From: Penelope pileata | Taxonomy: Eukaryota > Chordata > Aves > Galliformes > Cracidae | DNA: 64,000 nt | Assembly: GCA_013396635.1 (NCBI GenBank) | Contig: WBMW01005475.1 | Span: 124,001 to 188,000 of the forward strand | Direction of reading: 5' to 3' | Shown: piece after piece, positions 27,156 through 39,900 of the stretch | Numbering within the stretch: position 1 is the stretch's first letter | Layout of the letters: each line of letters opens with the position of its first letter | Program-made: the position numbers and the translations under genes | The notes under the pieces: model-generated | Databases searched by the model: none | The model's input: only the letters and a program-made list of their open reading frames with translations | What the model was told of the DNA's origin: nothing

Positions 27156-29045
27156 TATTTTGACCCATTTCAGTGAAGAAATGGGAGCCAACAAGCCCCT
27201 GAGAGAGGAGCATGGCACTGATGCTCTTCACATGCTCCTCCCTTGTGTCCTCCTGCTCTGCAGAGAGCCTCGTCTGTCCTCAGGACTGCCTGTGAGTGGC
27301 ACAAGCTGCTCCCAGCCTCCTCTGCTGGCACGGTGCTGGACGAGGTGACAGCTAGCAGCCTCCAGCTGCCTCTCCAGGGAGCAGATCTGGGCAGCAGCGT
27401 GTAATCCTGCCTGCTGAGTGCAGCCCAGGCACCACCCGCCGTTATTAATCCTTTGTACCAGGCCAGCGGGGCCCAGCAGCCTGCTGTCTGACTGTGCTGT
27501 AGCAGGGGAGGAACTGGCCCTTCCCTGGCTGCTCCCAGGCTGCAGGGATGGCAGAGGCAGAGGTGGATGGAGGAGCACTGGGAGCAGATGACCAGGCCAC
27601 TGAGAATCCCACGTGGGAAATGCCAGGCATTGGGACAACCTCAGGCAGGCAGCATCCTAATTTCAAGCCTCTGTTGGCACTGTTCATGGCACTGGGGTGG
27701 TTTAGTAGCAGGACAGACACTCTGAGCCTTTCCCTCCAACCACCTCCATGTCAAACAGCAGGAGCTGTTTGCATACCCTCCTGCTCAGAGCATCCTCCTA
27801 CAAGAGCTGACCTGGAGTTTCTGCTGGGGGACAGGGCTGTGACGTGCTTGTCCACCCCTCCATCCCTCCAGGAGCATGGAAATGCCCTGGCTGCCCTCCC
27901 CCAGCCCCAGAGGAGTGAAACATTTTCAACCAATTTTAGGCTGCATTGGTCAGGGGGAGCTGCACCTCCACCACCTTTGGTACCTCTATGTGAGCGTACA
28001 TATACATCACCCAGCTACTGCAGAGCACCCAGTTTGTATTGGAAAAAAGCACTTTTTAGAGCAAAGACAGCTTGGTAGCACTTAAAAACATGGGACATTG
28101 GGCAGGGGATGCTCTCACCCTGCCCGGTGTTGGAGAGGTGACGTGCGGCACGGAGCAAGGCACGTTGCTGGCCCTGCTTTCCATTTATAGGAGCCTGTCA
28201 GAAATGGCACTCCTCTCCGAGCAGATGTCTAAAAATTAGAGGGAATTCAGAGAGCAGCAGGCAAAAAAAAAAAAGTGATTAAAGGAGATGGAGGGCCTGC
28301 TTTTGGAGGGAAAAGAAATCAGCTGAGCTATTTATAGCTGTGCCTGCACCGGGGCGGGGAGGAACAGGCGGATTGTTTGAGTGCCTCGAGAGCTTGGTGA
28401 AGGGGAAGGGACATCTCCGGAGGATGCACACAGGAACGCTGTGCAGGAGGGAGGGGGTGCAGAGCCGGTGTTCACCCTGTTGGTGGGGGTGGCAATCTTT
28501 TTTGTGTATTTTGGTTCAGAGCATTGCCTTGGAGTTCAGGAGTTCAACCCTGTTGCGTGTTGTGCGTGTAACATCACCCCTGCCCAAGGGAACCCTGCTC
28601 CCAGCAGTGGCTCCTCCGCCGTGCCCCAGAGCCCTGGGGTTTGCTGGGTGCCCTCTGGGTTTCTCCATGCCCTGCTCTGGCTGCGTTCCTCACCTCAGCC
28701 CGCAGAGGGAAGCAGGGTTTGCTTTAGGGCCCAGCCAAGAGGTGCAGGATGGATTTTTGGCAGGTGGTGCCAGGCTCCTGCCTGTGCTGAGGGCTGGGGG
28801 TGCTCTGCAGATCCAAGGCTTCGCCACACGTTTAACACGGCCCTGTTTGCAATCACAGCACTGAAACCCCACTGAAGATCTCCGCCATCGCAGCCACTTG
28901 GAGCTGAGCCCACAAAGGGGCCGTGAAGCATCAACACCGCTGGGCACAGCTCTGCCAAAACCTCTTTGGTTGGGCTTGGGGGGGTCGGGGGAACCCCACG
29001 CGGTGCCTCTCTGCTCACAGTGCTGTCTCTCTACTTGCCTTGCAG

Positions 29046-29170
29046 GACCTCCCACTCCCGGGCCAAGGCAGAGGCGGCCGTGACGGCGGCGCAGAAGGCC
29101 CAGGAGGAAGCACGCATCGCCAGGATCACTGCCAAAGAGTTTTCGCCTTCCTTCCAGCACAGGGAAAATG
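29046..29170 (+). CDS. JPH3: JPH3 exon 3: alpha-helical bridge segment
   Basis: The 125-base exon completes the split Arg of exon 2 and adds 41 codons, TSHSRAKAEAAVTAAQKAQE through QHREN, then the first base of a split Gly. It covers about residues 387-429 and carries the middle of the Ala/Glu/Lys-rich helix thought to span the ER-plasma membrane gap. The acceptor is TTGCAG and the donor AATG|GTCAGT. The phases (1 base in, 1 base out) match exons 2 and 4 exactly. The sequence is almost the same in other junctophilins, so identity rests mainly on position between the JPH3 exons. Confidence 0.96.
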
Positions 29171-32100
29171 GTCAGTGCGTGGTGCCCCCCCGGCCAGCCC
29201 CACCCCCTTGTCAGGGTTTGCAAACAGAACCGGCAAAGACGAGCCCAGCACAGAGGCTCAGTGTGTGCCTGCAGCTCCCTGGAGCCTTTGGGTTCCCCTC
29301 AGCATCGATGTTTAGGAGGTTATTTTTCAATACCCAACATGACACTCCACCCTGTGCAGCCCTATTGTAGCAGGAATCTTGGCTTTTTGCATCGAAACAA
29401 CCCCATTTTTTAACTCACCATCTCTGGTGGTTGCACAGAAAATAAAACCCAAGGGCTCTGAAAGCAAAATGAAAATTTGAACGATCCCAAAGTTTTTCAC
29501 TCTCTTACCCCCATGGCCTCCAGAGCCTGGTTCGTGTCTTCTTGTGAATGCTTGGGCTTCACAGGTGTGTGTCACCTGATTCTTCACGTGGGCTTGCAAG
29601 CCATCCGCATGCAAAGACATCAAGGCTTGCCCAATGGCTTTGTGTGCGTTTACATGCACACGGAGCCTCTTGAACGCATCTTCCTTCCCTCCAGCATCTT
29701 CAGCATGGCTCAGCAGTTTCACAGAGTTTTGCTCGTCGAGGAATGAGGTTTGCCCTGCTCACAGCAGAGCAGCTGGTACCCAGCAGAGAGGCCGGGTCTC
29801 AGGAGGGGCTCTGGGAGGAGGAACCGGGGATGCGCGGCCCATGGGAGGATCCATCCCACCACGGCTGCTCGTAGAGGACTGGGAGGGAGGGCTCCAAGTC
29901 CTCACAGCAATAATTAACATAGTAATTAATATATGTGAATGGCTTTATTCAAAACTTTTCCTGCACTGAACCCTCATTAGGAGGCGTCGTTCATTATTTT
30001 CTCCCCTCTCCAGCTCTATAACTGGAGATTACTCATTCGCATTAATTGCTCCAGGGCTGGTGCGGGTGACTCACGTCCTGGTGCTGCTCCCCAGCAGCAT
30101 GGCCAAGGCCGGGCAGAAGGGATGCCGACATCTGCCAGTCCCACCACCCCATGCAGTGGGGAGGCTGCAGAGCCCCACACAGCCTTGTTTTTGTCAATCG
30201 AAAGCACAGCCCTCCGCCTGCAGACCTCCAATCTATCGCAGATCTGAGCTTTTCTGCTTGGCTGTGCAGTCCCTGGGGCTTCCTCGGCCCTGAGATATTC
30301 CTCATCTCCATTTCTTCCTGCCTGGAGACTTGGCTGTTTTAAAACACCTCTTGAAAAGATGTTTTTGGGTAATACATTTTTTACTAGCTGCTAGACGGGG
30401 ACACGGGGCAGGACTCGTGGTGGGGCTCGTGCTTCTGGTGCTCACCCCTGGGTGGGTCATGCGTGAGTGAAGGGGGGAAGGAGCTTCCACTTAGAGCACA
30501 TTAAAAAACAAACACTCCATCCAAGACGTGGGGAAACCTGGGGCACGTGCTTGGCTTTGAAGATGCCGTGGCCAGGCACCGCTGCCTCAATCCTCCCGCT
30601 GGAAATCCAGATTTGGTGCTCCGCATCCTCCGTAGCTCTCTCGCAACGTTTCTTCCAGGAATATCACGTGCTCCCCGGCTAATTTTAGCTCAGAATTATT
30701 GTTGAACATCCTTGGGTGCTGAATGCCAGCAAGACGGCACTGTGCATCTGCCGTGTTCCTCTGCTGGGAGCCATACACAGCCCCATGTTGCTGCTCGACC
30801 CCGAGCCCCAGCCAGGGCTGCAGAATGCAGGGGATTAACCCATGTGAGGGGGGAGAAGCACAGATAGCTCAGCTCGTTGCAGGTCTGGGTGGGGAAGATT
30901 GAAGATGCTTAACAAAGTGGGGTGAGGATGCAGGGTGAGGATGCTGGAGCAGGGTAGGGCTTTCTCACCTCCATCGCAGGGCTCAGGGTGGCCGGGAGAG
31001 CTTGGGGTGGTGTGAAGGGGATGGAGCAGAGGTGTGAGCAGGCTGGGACTGGCTTTGGGGTGGTTGGAGCTGGTGGGAAGCTTTCAAGTCCCTGCACATC
31101 CAGTGAGAACCCTGGAGACCCAAACAGAGGAAGACCACTCAAAGCTGGGACGAGCAGGGGACCTCAATAGGACATGAGAAAATGGCCTCACGTTGTGCCA
31201 GGGGAGGGTCAGGTTGGGCATTAGGAATGATTTCTTCTCTGAAAGAGTGCTCAGGCACTGGCCCAGCTGCCCAGGGTGGTGGTGGGGTCACCATCCCTGG
31301 AGGTGTTCCAGAACCGTGGGGATGTGGCACTTGGGGACATGGCTCAGTGGCATGGTGGGATGGGCTGGGGTTGGGCTTGGGGATCCTAGAGGTCTTCTCC
31401 AACCTCAGTGATTCTGTGTTCCTAAGTGCTGGGTGAGCCCACACCAACAGCTGCCTTTATCTGAGCCACACAAGCAGCTTTCCCACACGTTGCCATTTAT
31501 TCCCTCCCCACCCCAGTTTCCCACGTGTGAGCTGGGAGGACGGCTGGAGCAGGAACATCTCCCCAGCAGCCACAAACCCACCTCTGTGTGTTTTCCCCAG
31601 AAAGCTCTCAGAGGGTTATCCTGCATGAAAAGGCAGCGGTGAGCTCCACCTTTCTCCTTCACGACATTTCCCACCGGTACGAGGATTGCCCAGGGACCCC
31701 GGGTAAATCTTGGGAAATCCATTCTCCCACAGACACACGGGGAACAAACTAAGACTGAGCTATTTGAGCACCATCCCAAAACACAAACAGAATTTCCTGT
31801 GGCAAATAACACAAAAACAAACAAGCATTAGGAGCCCGATTTCCCATGGAGAAATTGCTTCAGCAGGAAATTTCCAAGCATCCCTGCTCCTGTTTACCTC
31901 CCCTACAAGTGCTCCAGTGGGGACATCTGTCCCTACCCTGCCAGCATCCCCTGTGTGTATCTGGACCACGTCACGGGGCCACAGGGATGGCTGTGGGTGC
32001 AGGCACATCCCGGTGGTATCGGCTCCCCAAGAAGATGCACGAGAGCAAATTGCTCAGCAGAAGCAGAGAGATTAGAGCAGGTGCTTCAGAGCATTTATTT

Positions 32101-32644
32101 TTAAACCATGGTAAGAAACTGAGTTCTTGTTGAGACTCGTTTCTTGTCTAGCCATGGCAATGGCAATTAGATGCATTTCAGGGGCATTAGGCGGTGAATA
32201 TATTTATCAGATTATTCACGTAATTTAGCATGGCTTTAGCTGGGCACAGCTATGCCTTGAGAGGGCAAAATGAGACTTAACCACCGGTAGCTTGCACCCC
32301 ACTGAAATAACCCAGTGTCTCAGGAAGGATTAATAGGGCGCAGATTTTCTCCTTGTCTGGAGAAGCAGCGTGCTTCCCACTCGCCGGCCGCTCCGGAGGG
32401 CACTCGGCTGCTCTCAAGTCCCCATCCCTAGGGAGAAGCCACCGGGTGTTCCTTGGGCTCAACACACGATGCCTTTGCTCTCGGTCTGGTAGCAGGAGGA
32501 TGCACGTTGAGTCTCCCTGCTGTTGCCCTGCCATCCAACACACTCATCCTTCCTCTGTGACACGGAGAACACGGTGGGTGCCCACCGGATAGAAATAATC
32601 CTGTTTCCTTTCTCTCTCTTTCCCCCCGACCGCTCCCTGAAAAG
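29171..32644 (+). other. JPH3: JPH3 intron 3 (3.5 kb)
   Basis: The intron runs from GTCAGT to an acceptor ending CTGAAAAG. It contains one CR1 copy (31162-31424) and two AT-rich blocks that look like conserved non-coding DNA (29910-30055 and 32080-32245). I see no other gene. Confidence 0.9.
31162..31424 (+). mobile_element. CR1 LINE 3'-end copy (about 260 bp)
   Basis: It shows the ordered CR1 landmarks AATGGCCTCACGTTGTGCCA, CTGCCCAGGGTGGTGGTGGG, CACCATCCCTGGAGGTGTTC, GTGGCACTTGGGGACATGG and GAGGTCTTCTCCAACC, and ends in GATTCTGTGTTC, a decayed terminal motif. This is the longest CR1 fragment here, truncated at its 5' end and non-coding, in the same orientation as JPH3. Confidence 0.93.
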
Positions 32645-33568
32645 GACTCGAATGCCAGAGACCCAAGCGCCAGAACTCCAGCGACGACATCGAGGTGCTG
32701 TCCACCGGCACGCCGCTGCAGCAAGAGAGCCCCGAGCTCTACCGGAAAGGGACGACGCCGTCCGACCTGACCCCCGAGGANCCTGACCCCCGAGGACAGC
32801 CCGCTGCAGAGCTTCCCCGCCAGCCCCTGCTCCACACCGCCGCTGGGCCCTTCCTGCAGGAACAAGAGCGCGCACTTCTCCAGGCAGGTCTCGGTGGACG
32901 AAGAGAGGGGTGGGGAGATCCAGATGTTGCTGGAGGGGCGCGGCGGGGACTACTTGCGCCCCAACAGCTGGAGCGAAGAGAAGCGCGGCGGGAGAAGCGG
33001 GACGCTGCGCAGCGGCCAGCTCGGGTCGGCCCCCATCCCTGAAGACTACCGAGGCCGGAGCGGAGGACACAAACACTCGGCCTCCAACCACAAGCAAAGA
33101 GAGAGGGGGACAGATTCCCCAGCCACGGTTTCTTGGACTTCCCACCACAGGTCCCACAACCACAGCTCAGGGAGCTCCAAGCTGCTTGAGCTAGACGAGG
33201 AGAAGATGAGTAATTACGAGATGGAGATGAAGCCCCTCATGAGGATGGATTCTTATATGCAAGAGATTCACACCCAAAAAAGACACTATAGCAAAGGGGG
33301 AGCCTGCAGGAGCATGGCTGACGACCACCGCGGGGAAGAGCGGGGCTTCGGGGTTCAGAGACTGAGGTCTAAGTCCCAGAACAAAGAGAATTTCAGGCCA
33401 GCTTCCTCTGCCGAGCCCACGGTGCAGAAACTGGAAAACCTGAGATTCGGGGACAAAGCTGAGCCCCGGCTACTAAGGTGGGACTTAACCTTCTCCCCGC
33501 CACAGAAATCCTTACCCGTTGCACTAGAATCAGAAGAGGACAGTGGGGATGCGCTCAAATCCAGTACG
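32645..33568 (+). CDS. JPH3: JPH3 exon 4: divergent region; frame broken at an assembly join
   Basis: The exon completes a split Gly and begins LECQRPKRQNSSDDIEVLST, the start of the JPH3-specific divergent cytosolic region (about residues 430-731). It continues to SDLTPE, where an N at 32781 is flanked by two copies of a 15-base sequence (32766-32780 and 32782-32796). After the second copy the expected reading resumes in another frame: SPLQSFPASP, then FSRQVSVDEERGGEIQMLLE, MEMKPLMRMDSYMQEIH, FRPASSAEPTVQKLENL and LLRWDLTFSPPQKSLPVALE, ending LKSST. The exon is 924 bases as given, and its phases do not fit exon 5. Without the 16-base duplication it would be 908 bases, i.e. 2 plus exactly 302 codons, which fits. 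The acceptor is GAAAAG and the donor ACG|GTAAGT. I infer an assembly duplication rather than a real mutation. Confidence 0.95.
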
Positions 33569-33921
33569 GTAAGTAGGCAAAATTCTGTGTTGGGATCTGG
33601 CTGAGAAAGCCAGCGAGGAGCTGTTGGACTGGGCCAAACTGGTACATTGCTCCCGTTGGGAATCGTGAATCGCTCCCTTGCTGCATTACAGTACATGCTG
33701 GAAGGGGGTGTGGGGTTTTCTCTGCAGATTCTCTTGGTGGGAACAGTGGTTTTATCACTGGAGGATGCAGGAAGTTTGAGCTGTGCCACCTTGCCCCTGG
33801 GGCCAGCAAGGAAAATGCATGGTGGGCATGGAGCATTCACCTGGGGGCAAGGTGTGGGGCAGGTGAGGCCTTGGTGGTGCTTTCTTGTTGAGTTTTAGCA
33901 ACAGAACATCACACAGACCCA

Positions 33922-33986
33922 GTGACATGACCTAAGGGTGTGACATGACCCAAGAGTATGACATGACCCAAGGGTCTGACGTGACA
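33922..33986. repeat. 19-bp tandem repeat, about three units
   Basis: Imperfect units built on GTGACATGACCCAAGGGTC repeat about three times and fade into TGACGTGACATTAC. It lies in intron 4, a few hundred bases after exon 4. Confidence 0.85.
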
Positions 33987-36744
33987 TTACTGATCAGGTC
34001 CTGGTTGGGCATTGCAACAACCTGCAGCCCCTCCCCACCACCGTGTGATGTCCAAGAGCGTTGTGCTGGGGACCTGAGCCAGGTGGAGCAGGGTACGGCG
34101 GTCATAGAGCGTGGCATGTGGCCAAGGGGTTGGGCTCAGACTTGGATGACAGCCCATGGGACATCCAACTGTGGGCTCCTTGTTTTGGGAGAGACAAGGG
34201 CTCACTGGAGGCTGGCAGGAACAACTGGGAAGAGCTGGAGTTGCTTGGGCTAGAGGAGACAAAGCAATCTTTAAACTCACCTGCTGCAAAGTGGAAGGCA
34301 ATAACGTTCTTGATGAGCAGAATTAATGGCCTTAAATTCCAGCATTACAGGCAGTGGTGAGCCATGAGCCATCACCAGAGAGCTGAGGGCTGGGATCAAT
34401 TGTCAGGGTAGCAGGAGGAGATGCGGGGCTGTTTGGGAGGATGACAGAACTTAGTTTGGCCATCGTGGCCTGCAGCATCCCAGCAGGGAAAGGCGCTGGC
34501 CCTGTTTGGGATGGGAGCAAAGGGGTGGGAGGAGCAGGCAGTGGCACCTGCAGCCGGGCTGCAGGAAGGGCTCAGCACAGACCTGCCACGCTCCCCCTGC
34601 TGTGGATAAATCACCCCCACACACAGCCCTGCAGCTTTCTGGCTTCCTCTTCATCTCACCAGCTTCAGCGCAGGCTCCGAAGCACCCACACAGCATTTCA
34701 GGAGAGCTGAACGCAGCGTGTGGCTGCTGGTGGACCGCACCGCAGGACGCAGCTCCAGCCCCGCTCAGCTCCGGGGGCTCTGAGCACAGCACGGAGCTGC
34801 AGCTCTGGCAGCACGGAGCTGAACACAGCATCACACCCATGGCGACGTCGGGTGAACGCCGGGCGATGCTGAGCGGGCACAGCCTGAATGCAAAGGCACC
34901 CAGAAAAGCCATGAGGCTGCACCTCGTCCTTTTCAGCACCGTAGCTGTGAAGCAGCATGTTCAGTTTTCTCACATTCATAACCGAGGGTGGAACAGATGG
35001 CGAAGGTTTGGGAGGAAGCTAATGTAATACAGAGGAAGAGATAATATGTGGATTTAAATAACCCACAATGCCAGCAACAATTTGTTCTAGCAAGAATGGC
35101 AGCGTGCTGGCAGGGGTGGCTCCAGCGGCCGAGCAGGGCGAGGCGGTGCAGGGAGCAGGGACAGCCTGGTGACACTGCACTGGTCCCAGCCCCTGGGCAT
35201 CGCCGTGCACCTGAAGATGGGGAGGGGAAGGCTCTGCCCTGCAAAAAACACTGCATCCAGGGGAGCTTCCTTTCATGCTCCAGGTATTTCCTTGCAGAAG
35301 GAAAGGTCCCCACCAGCCCCATCCATCTGTGATGCTGCTCGCCAGAAAGGGCATTTCCCCACCTCCAGGCAGCTGGATGCTCCAGCAAGGGCTCTGCCAG
35401 CAGAGGAGGAGGATGCTGTGCTGTCTCTGCCCTGCCTGGGGTATCCCTGGGCAGAGAGGAGGTCGGCCTGTTTAAATACCATCCGCCATAGAGCAGCCAT
35501 CAGCGAGCCCTGTGGGTTGGGTTGGTGTCCAAGAGGCAGCAGCAGCTTCGAAGCACACCCACCTGAGAGACAGGGATGCAGCTCTCAGGGAAAGCCAAGC
35601 TGGAAACCATCCCTGCTCTCCCCACCCCCCCTGGTTTCTGTCTCAGCAATGAGCTGAGCCGTGGGCTCCCCTGGTTTCCAGCCCCTTGCAATGGGAACAC
35701 GTTGCTCTGCGGAGCAGCCAGGCTGTAGGCTGACATAAGAGCTATGGGACCTTTGTACCTTTGTGCTTCTCGGTCATTTTTCACCACTCCCTTAAAAAGA
35801 AGCTCCTGGAACCTCCTCCTTGGGGGCTGCACATGGAAAACTCCTCTTACAAAGATCATTTCTTGAGGCTACCACTGATGAAATTCAGTGCTGTTTGGTG
35901 TTTGCTATCAGGGGACGTCGGGGCTTCAGGGTCATCACTTCTGGTGCTGCAGCCACACCAAAAATTATGCTTCAAGCCACCTGATCCCTCCACGTGTCTG
36001 TGTGCAATCAGCCTGCACACACAGAGCTCCCATCAGTCGTCATCCTTTGGGCAGGGGGAAGCTGAGTGATGCCCCAGGGCCAGCGTCGGTGCTGTTGGAT
36101 TAAGGGACTGATAGGAGTGTCACCGTCCTTCCTGGCCTTAAGAGGCACAAGGTGCAAGGCTCGAGTTGTGTCTGAGCACCTCGTGGGTTCCCAGAGCCTT
36201 TGAGATGATCTAAAACAGGAAAGGGAAAAGGGAATTGTTGAGCTGCTGCAAGGGGAGAGGTTTCTGAAACGCCAGCTCTTATCCATCTGCACAAAGCACG
36301 TTGTATTTTTAGGGTTGAGGGGAAAAAAGAAGGAATATAACCCCTTTTCTGCAGGTGCTGAACATCTGCAGCTTCCAAAAAGGAACAGAAACACCTCAGG
36401 GCCCCCAGCATGGCTGAGAGGAAGGGCAGTGCCCAGGCACAAGCATGCCTGATTCATCCCTGTCCCCGTTTCAGGAGCAGGCACAGGTATTGCGATGGAG
36501 ACTTCTAGGGAATGGGAAAACTCCCTGGGGATGCAGGAGGTGCGGTGCTCAGCCCTTTAAAATCCCCATCTCATCCCATTGAGAAAGCCAAAAAAAAACC
36601 CCTAGCCCCTCCTGCTGCTTCCTTCCATTGTCACCCGCTGCCGGATAAAACCTCCGTGCTCCCGGCTCGCTAATGGCATCGCCTCTTATTGCGGGGAACC
36701 AGGGGAAGCAGCTGCAGCTCTGGGGCTGGCAACGAAGGGAGGCA

Positions 36745-36975
36745 GCGAGCCATCTGCAGGGTTCGGATGGCAGAGAGCCCCTTCCCCGCCGGGGAGGACG
36801 CAGGAGCTGCAGCATCCTCCCCGCCCGCCGCCTGCGCAGCTCCCACCCGTGCATTCCGAGCAGGTTTCCCTGTCGCTGGGGAGAGCGAGCAGGAGGCAGC
36901 CAATCTGCAGCCAGCTCGGCACAGCCGCACCGCGCGGGTGGGGGAGGCAGGGACCCCCGCCCCAGCCCGGAATCG
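36745..36975. promoter_or_regulatory. CpG-island-like patch in JPH3 intron 4
   Basis: By eye the block has about 20 CpGs in 230 bases and roughly two-thirds GC, far above the surrounding intron. It contains CGCCTGCGCAGC (NRF1-like) and CAGCCAATC (a CCAAT box). No exon is recognisable next to it. It could be an internal promoter, an enhancer or simply GC-rich intron; promoter activity is inference only. Confidence 0.3.
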
Positions 36976-39900
36976 GGGCTGGGATTTTAGGAATAGTGGA
37001 TGGCAAAGCTTCGCCTGCATCTCAGGATGCTGCACACGGACCCACCTGCCTGCAAATGGCACCTGGGGGTGCTTTTTGGGTAGCAGCCCTGGGGCTAAAC
37101 GCTGTATCCCCTCCACCTTTCCAGCCCAGATTTTTCCTTTATTTGTTTCCCCATCAGGAGCCATCCCCAGGTCTCCTACAGTCGTTTCTGGGGTTATTTC
37201 TCTCTTGTCATCTAACTGAACCCACCACAGGCTCACAGCCCAATCCCAGGTGGCCCTGCAGCCACACCTGCCAACAATCAGGGGCTGTAATTGCAGGGGA
37301 GTGAGGAGGAATCAGGAGCACCTGATCGCTGTCACCTTTATGGGGGCAGGTGCTGGCACTGCAGCATGCACAGGAGCTGGTGCTTGCACCAAGTCTGGGT
37401 TTGTTGCTTCATAATAATCAGAATAATAGAATAATCACTACTACTATTATAATATGATGATAACCAGAAAGCGTTCTTCCTTCTGACCCAAAGAAAACCA
37501 GAATCCCAAAACCATCGCTCCCTGGGATGAAGCCCATCCCTCCTGCTCCTCTGCTGAGCGCTCCTTAACCATTTCACAGCAGCCGGTGCCTGGCAGCACT
37601 GTGACAATTCAGCACAAAGTTCTCAGCACTTCTCATAGTGCTGAGGCTGGAAAACAATGCCCATATACTTTTTGCTGACCCAAGTCCTTGGTAATTACAC
37701 TTAATAGATCCCAGAGGGATTCCCAGTAACCTGCACTGTGGTTTCCATGGCAGAGACAGAGCTTGTGCCCCACGATAACAGATCATAATGGATTGCTAAT
37801 ACCTAAATTAATTATGCCACAACTGTATTTGTAAACCAGCTGTCCCCTGTAGACCCAGTAAGACCCAAGTTGCTATGCAACAGTTAAAGGGGAAAAAAAC
37901 AAAACACAAACAACGGGGCAGAAGTGGTGCTCATCTGCAGCTGTGGTGGGAGCTGCAGAAAGTGCAGGAGTGCTAGAACCATTCAGGAAGGTCACTGAGA
38001 TGCCTCTCACTCGAGCACTGTTTCCTGCTGTGCCAGGAGGAGGGTTTGCTCACATTTCAGTGTTTCCAAGGGTTGGGATCTATGTTTCAGCCCTTTCAGC
38101 TCTGGGGAAAATCTGGGAGCCCTTGGAGATGCTCCCTGTGTGCAGCATCACCCCGGGGTGCAGCACCCTGCCCATCCTGGCAGGTGTTCTCCTCCTGCAA
38201 AGGAGCCCAGGGGCCTTATTATAAAGCAAACACAACCCCAGCCCCAGAGCTCTGCTGATGAAATTTGCCATCGTGCTGTAATCAAGCAGAATGCCCAGGC
38301 ACACATGAGCTGGGCTGCATTTTCCCTTCCCCAGCAGCAGGTTGGTACCGGCGTTGGGTGGGACCCATCTCCCATCACTCAGTGTAGCACAGCCCCAGTG
38401 CTCAGTGCAGAGGGATGCCCCAGCCCTGCAGCATCCCAGCACCCAGACCGCATCCTTATGTGTTCACAATAAGCCAGATGTAAGTGCAGCACAACTCATA
38501 ACTGGAGCTGAAGCAGAGGCTTCAGAGTCCCAAAGCTGCTTATGTGAGCAGGTACTGGGCCTGAATTGCTCCTGGGAGTGCTGCACAGGGGAGAGAGTCC
38601 TAAAAGGATGGGGCTGGGAAAAAGAAGCAGAAGCTGCAGGCTGTTGGACCACTGTGTTTGAGCCATTCAGCCTTCAAGGGCCCCCCCTCCCCAGTCATCC
38701 TGTTGTTGGGGGGCTTTGGTGGCACAGCAAGCGTTGCCTCTTGGCTTTGCACTGAATGAGAGGAAATGCAGGATGCAAACGGGTGCAAAACACAAGCAAA
38801 ACATGCATGCATGGGAACCCGGCTGCTGCTCTGAGCACAGGGACCAAAGGGCTGTGACCTCAGCCAGACCCAAGTGTCTGTGTTCATGGGGATGAAGCTC
38901 AAACATCAGGGATTTAGGAGTCCTGCTGCATGCCTTCAGCCAGGAGGGGAGAGCAGCCCCAGCACATCGCAGGCGTGTGGAACCGGAGGATAAGTTTGCA
39001 CCGTGCATGTCATCGAGATGATCTCATGGCTGGAGCAGAGCAGGGGCAGAAATGGTGGCTGCTTTTTGGCAGGGAGATGAGGCTGCGGGCGGACCACGGC
39101 TGTGTCAGGATGCCAGGGAGCAGCCCCGGCTGCGAGGTGGAGGGAACCCAACGCCTTTTGTGTCTCTGCAGCGCACTGCCAACAGAAACAATGACAGCGA
39201 TAATCGCTCGCAATCTGTTATTGCATTAACACGAGCTCAAAAATCGTAAAACCCAATAATCTTCTGAAATGAAGCTAAACCCCCCGAAAGCAAATAGCGC
39301 AGCGCTTGGCAGCAGCAGGGCAGGGGGAGGAGAGGCAGCAGGGCTGGGTTCTGCCTCCCAAAGCGCTGCGGTGCGGGCAGGGATGCTGCTGGGAGCAGCA
39401 GCACAGGTACCTGCCTGCCAGGAGCCGCTCCCCGCCATCCCTCCCTCCGGTTGGCTCCCTTTGACCCTGTTGCTAAGCTACAAATATGCCTTTCCAGCAA
39501 GCTCCAGCATCCTCGCTCCCACCCACTCCCGAATGCCAACTGAATCAGCGTGCTCGCAGGAGAAACCCTCTGTCCAGCACGGAGCCTTCCCTTCCAGCAG
39601 CGCTGCAAAATGATGCAAAGATTTGCTCACACAGGGTGCCCACCCAAACAAGCGCAGGGGCTCCCTTAGAGCAAGGCACAGAGAACTCCGTCGCAGCATT
39701 GCAGGCGGTGAAGCTGGCACAGCTCCGCTGCAGCAAGAACAGGCGAGGGGGCAGCGACTCCGAGAAATAGCTGCCGCCCACCCGCACACCCCAACACGAG
39801 GCACACGGGGACAGCGAACGCTTCAAGGGCCCTTCCCGTTGTTCCTGGGGTGCTGGAGGGGTCTGGCAGCCACATCCTCACCAGCTGCAGAGGGAAGCAG

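Larger units (their letters stand above)
11384..29045 (+). other. JPH3: JPH3 intron 2 (17.7 kb)
   Basis: This long intron runs from donor GTAAGC to an acceptor ending TTGCAG. It holds a possible RTE-like LINE relic (13928-14055), a cluster of short direct and inverted repeats (14511-14612), an A-rich tract (16248-16291), a CR1 3' end (25783-25878) and the 24-bp minisatellite (26758-27155). AT-rich blocks with TAATTA-type homeodomain cores (14820-14945, 26420-26670) look like non-coding conserved elements. I recognise no protein or RNA gene inside it. Confidence 0.9.

Noticed and set aside
26618..27231. Repetitive peptide ORFs over the minisatellite
   Set aside because: The 24-bp period equals eight codons, so open frames arise by repetition. 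There is no start context or exon structure.
32645..33568. JPH3 as a pseudogene because exon 4 is frameshifted
   Set aside because: Splice sites, the other exons, the 3' tail and the downstream frame are all intact, and the break sits exactly at an N with a flanking duplication.
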